A DNA stretch of 64,000 bases from NCBI GenBank assembly GCA_036873755.1, contig JAVTVY010020308.1, positions 17,987-81,986 on the forward strand, given 5' to 3'. The translations under genes were made by a program, and so were the position numbers. The notes under the pieces are model-generated. The model saw nothing but the letters and a program-made list of their open reading frames with translations. It did not search any database and was not told the DNA's origin. How positions within the stretch are numbered: the stretch's first letter is position 1; each line of letters begins with the position of its first letter. Positions 60,001 through 64,000 of this stretch are shown here, piece by piece. Source of the stretch: Hanleya hanleyi. Taxonomy: Eukaryota > Mollusca > Polyplacophora > Lepidopleurida > Hanleyidae.

Positions 60001-61100
60001 GGTGCACTCCAGGGATTCTTCCATTCGGCATGGAATAGTCTATGGGTCCGTTTTTCGGCCACCAGTTGTCGTAAAACCTTCAACCCAAATCACTTATATG
60101 TATATATTTTCTGAAAGAGCATGATGAAACTATTATTTTAAGATATAACACTGCTATTTTATAGAAAAATTTAACTCGAACATTCTCCTCCATGCTTGCT
60201 TCATTTTTCCTAGAAAACCCCTTAAAAATGTCAAAAAATGGTCAAATTCGGCTCAATTTCCAGAAAAATCTGTAAGAGCGATTTCAATTAAACTTCTTAC
60301 TCACGTTCCCTGGTCCGGTCTCAACTTAAAAAGGCGAACAAAAGTGGGTGTCAACCTGCCGGTTTTTTGTCAGATTTTCTTCCCGTAAATGAGTCCGATT
60401 TTTAGGCAAACCCAAGGGGCATAACTGAGGCAGGACAAACTTTACAACATGATCCCGATCAGCGTGTAGACGAAGCCAGCACTCGATTTGTACGTACTCG
60501 TTTGCAGCGTTGATATGGCTGAATAGGATGGTATTATAGATATAAGCTATTAAGAAGACAAGAAGAATTATGATATAGCAGGTTGCTTTTCCGCTTTCCA
60601 ATGATAACAGGAACGCGGGAAAAATCAAATAAGAGATGTAACCAAGTCAAATTATTGGTAATTTTGCACTAAAATGTTTTCCTAGAAACATGGGAAATAC
60701 TTCAGAAACTTGATAAATCATTCATAAAACCTCAATAATATACATCCATTCCATTCTGTATGGACTGTAAATGGGTTCTCTTGTAAAGAAAATTTACACT
60801 GTCAAATTTATAGCATTCTGATAGGACCTCGTTCTGCCATAATATCCACCGAAATCTCATTCCAGGGGGAGATAACTCCTGTATGGAATACAGTATGCAA
60901 TAACCTCAATAGTATAATAATGGACACACTGTGGATTATTTTAATCGAACTCCTGGTCTTCTTTCCACCTGCTTCCTAAAATAGCGCTTCAGGGGTAACT
61001 AGGCAGTCAAAATTAAACAATCTGCCGTAAAGACACATCTCCGCTCCGTAACGGAGTCTACGTTGAGATAATGCATAGACTCCACTATTATGCCTTAAAG
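60001..61100. repeat. Internally deleted monomer (1100 bp)
   Basis: About 312 bp are missing at 60580/60581, where TGATATAGCA joins GGTTGCTTTTCCGC. On the minus strand the deletion fuses the start of open frame 3 in frame to open frame 1, giving a 100-codon frame at 60326-60628. Confidence 0.9.
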
Positions 61101-64000
61101 GGTGCACCCCAGGGATTCTTCCATTCGGCATGGAATAGTCTATGGGTCCGTTTTTCGGCCACCAGTTGTCGTACAACCTTCAACCCAAATCACTTATATG
61201 TATATATTTTCTGAAAGAGCATGATGAAACTATTATTTTAAGATATAACACTGCTGTGTTATAGAAAAATTAAACTCGAACATTCTCCTCCATGCTCGCT
61301 TCATTTTTCCTAGAAACCCCCTTAAAAATGTCGAAAAATGGCTCAATTTGCAGAAAAATCTGTAAGAGCGATTTCAATTAAACTTCTTACTCACGTTCCC
61401 TGGTCCGGTCTCAACTTAAAAAGGCGAACAAAAGTGGGTGTCAACCTGCCGGTTTTTTGTCAGATTTTCTTCCCGTAAATGAGTCCCGATTTTTAGGCAC
61501 ACCCAAGGAGCATAACTGAGGCAGGACAAACTTTACTCCATGATCCCGATCAGCGTGTAGACGAAGCCAGCACTCGATTTGTACGTACTCGTTTGCAGCG
61601 TTGATAATGCTGAATAGGATGGTATTATAGATATAAGCTATTAAGAAGACAAGAAGAATTATGATATAGCAGAACAAGGGTAGTCTATCGTATTATGAAA
61701 TTAGACCGGGGCCATTACTACGAAACTGTGGAGGGCCACCTTAAGGGGCAGGGTGTTTTTTTCGAAATTAATTGTTCACATTTATCGTAATCTGGGAGTG
61801 TTTGCGAGTATGGCGGTATACAACACTTGCCAGTTATACATATTATTGTGGGAAATCCGACTGATAACTTTCCCCCTACCCCATCTTTGTTTTGATCACT
61901 TTTGCCAAATCTAGCAGGATTTTCCATAACAAAACTCAAAATTAGCCCATTTACTCTTAATAATGGACATCCATTCTGCAATTTGAAGGCCGTGGTTGCT
62001 TTTCCGCTTTCCAATGATAACAGGAACGCGGGAAAAATCAAATAAGAGATGTAACCAAGTCAAATTATTGGTAATTTTGCACTAAAATGTTTTCCTAGAA
62101 ACATGGGAAATACTTCAGAAACTTGAGAAATAATTCGTAAAACCTCAATAATATACATCCATTCCATTCTTTATGGACTGTAAATGGGTTCTCTTGTAAA
62201 GAAAATTTACACTGGCAAATTTATAGCATTCTGATAGGACCTCGTTCTGCCATAATATCCACCGAAATCTCATTCCAGGGGGAGATAACTCCTGTATGGA
62301 ATACAGTATGCAATAACCTCAATAGTATAATAATGGACACACTGTGGATTATTTTAATCGAACTCCTGGTCTTCTTTCCACCTGCTTCCGAAAATAGCGC
62401 TTCAGGGGTAACTAGGCAGTCAAAATTAAACAATCTGCCGTAATGACACATCTCCGCTCCGTAACGGAGTCTACATTGAGATAATGCATAGACTCCACTA
62501 TTATGCCTTAAAGGGTGCACTCCAGGGATTCTTCCATTCGGCATGGAATAGTCTATGGGTCCGTTTTTCGGCCACCAGTTGTCGTAAAACCTTCAACCCA
62601 AATCACTTATATGTATATATTTTCTGAAAGAGCATGATGAAACTATTATTTTAAGATATAACACTGCTATGTTATAGAAAAATTAAACTCGAACATTCTC
62701 CTCCATGCTCGCTTCATTTTTCCTAGAAACCCCCTTAAAAATGTCGAAAAATGGCTCAATTTGCAGAAAAATCTGTAAGAGCGATTTCAATTAAACTTCT
62801 TACTCACGTTCCCTGGTCCGGTCTCAACTTAAAAAGGCGAACAAAAGTGGGTGTCAACCTGCCGGTTTTTTGTCAGATTTTCTTCCCGTAAATGAGTCCC
62901 GATTTTTAGGCACACCCAAGGGGCATAACTGAGGCAGGACAAACTTTACAACATGATCCCGATCAGCGTGTAGACGAAGCCAGCACTCGATTTGTACGTA
63001 CTCGTTTGCAGCGTTGATAATGCTGAATAGGATGGTATTATAGATATAAGCTATTAAGAAGACAAGAAGAATTATGATATAGCAGAACAAGGGTAGTCTA
63101 TCGTATTATGAAATTAGACCGGGGCCATTACTACGAAACTGTGGAGGGCCACCTTAAGGGGCAGGGTGATTTTTTCGAAATTAATTGTTCACATTTATCG
63201 TAATCTGGGAGTGTTTGCGAGTATGGCGGTATACAACACTTGCCAGTTATACATATTATTGTGGGAAATCCGACTGGTAACTTTCCCCCTACCCCATCTT
63301 TGTTTTGATCACTTTTGCCAACTCTAGCAGGATTTTCGATAACAAAACTCAAAATTAGCCCATTTACTCTTAATAATGGACATTCATTCTGCAATTTGAA
63401 GGCCGTGGTTGCTTTTCCGCTTTCCAATGATAACAGGAACGCGGGAAAAATCAAATAAGAGATGTAACCAAGTCAAATTATTGGTAATTTTGCCCTAAAC
63501 TTTCTCCTAGAAACATGGGAAATACTTCAGAAACTTGAGAAATAATTCGTAAAACCTCAATAATATACATCCATTCCATCCTTTATGGACTGTAAATGGA
63601 TTCTCTTGTAAAGCAAATTTACACTGGCAAATTTATATCATTCTGATAGGACCTCGTTCTGCCATAATATCCACCGAAACCTCAGTCCAGGGGGAGATAA
63701 CCCCTGTATGGAATACAGTATGCAGTAACCTCAATTGTATACTAATGGACACACTGTGGATTATTTTAATCGAACTCCTGGTCTTCCTTCCACCTGCTTC
63801 CGAAAATAGAGCTTCAGGTATAACTAGGCAGTCAAAATTAAACAATCTGGCGTAATGATACATCTCCGCTCCGTAACGGAGTCTACATTAAGATAATGCA
63901 TAGACTCCACTATTATGCCTTAATTTAAGGGTGCACTCCGGAGATTCTTTTATTCGGCATGGAATAGACTATGGGTCCGTTTTTCGGCCACCAGTTGTCG

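Larger units (their letters stand above)
42881..64000. repeat. Macrosatellite of ~1.42-kb monomers, more than 21 kb, runs off the window
   Basis: Taking GGTGCACTCC as the unit start, monomers begin at 42881, 44302, 45723, 47145, 48568, 49989, 51411, (short 52825), 53593, (short 55012), 55781, 57176, 58588, 60001, 61101, 62514 and 63929. Most are 1421-1423 bp in the left part and 1412-1415 bp in the right. Two subfamilies are visible: the left has ATTAGAGAGGGGCCATTAC, the right has ATTAGACCGGGGCCATTAC and AGGGATTCTTCCATTC. The array starts abruptly at 42881. It lies 2.2 kb after ABCA exon 3, so it is intronic if that gene continues. No rRNA, histone or known gene is recognisable in the unit. 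Confidence 0.97.

Noticed and set aside
42881..64000. rDNA, histone or snRNA gene cluster as explanation of the tandem array
   Set aside because: No conserved rRNA or snRNA words and no histone-like protein in any frame of the unit.

Overview
The window looks like metazoan genomic DNA, most likely from a marine mollusc and probably a gastropod. This is judged from repeat style and a split vertebrate-type gene, not from a database search. It is very gene-poor. The only cellular protein gene I can support is the 5' part of an ABCA-family (ABCA3-like) lipid transporter on the + strand. It has three coding exons with consistent GT/AG splice sites and matching phases (22348-22699, 31252-31509, 40385-40638). 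They encode the first 288 residues: the N-terminal cytosolic segment, TM1, the large extracellular loop and TM2. The ATP-binding cassettes are not in the window, so the gene must continue past 64000 or be broken. The coding start is preceded by a probable 5'UTR exon with two start-stop uORFs. A CRE/TATA promoter-like block with a downstream splice donor lies about 19.4 kb upstream (2609-2830) and could serve this gene, but that link is inference.

Most of the remaining sequence is repeats. Positions 1-1520 hold a 132-bp satellite with a higher-order arrangement. Between 3.2 and 14.3 kb are several non-autonomous inverted-repeat elements (3207-4375, 5495-5972, a composite foldback at 6272-7519 with a nested TTAA-flanked MITE, and 13757-14258). 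This stretch also has a degraded LINE 3' end (about 10110-10650, minus), a tRNA-Lys primer-site-like cluster (9849-9971) and a roughly 175-bp tandem repeat (11768-12850). From 14.8 to 20.5 kb there are degenerate tandem families, one of them split by a 5'-truncated LINE with a recognisable target duplication (17197-18200). An element bounded by TTA repeats follows.

Intron 1 of the ABCA gene (22.7-31.25 kb) holds a 407-bp palindrome, a 29-bp minisatellite, a hairpin-headed tandem-core element (25711-27311) and a 2.5-kb foldback (about 27745-30230). Intron 2 (31.5-40.4 kb) holds two copies of an element beginning TATACGCCC. Their cores are packed with AGGTCA hexamers and contain five palindromic GGTCAnnnTGACC sites. 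One copy carries a tRNA-derived SINE. A long-TIR element lies at 36116-36750. Downstream of exon 3 are three SINE-like insertions.

From 42881 to the end of the window (over 21 kb) there is a macrosatellite of about 1.42-kb monomers with two subfamilies, two 0.77-kb short units forming a dimeric higher-order repeat, one internally deleted unit and one chimeric unit. Its minus strand keeps three short open frames of unknown meaning. If the ABCA gene is intact, this array lies inside its third intron. The macrosatellite and the hormone-response-element-like arrays are the least explained features here.
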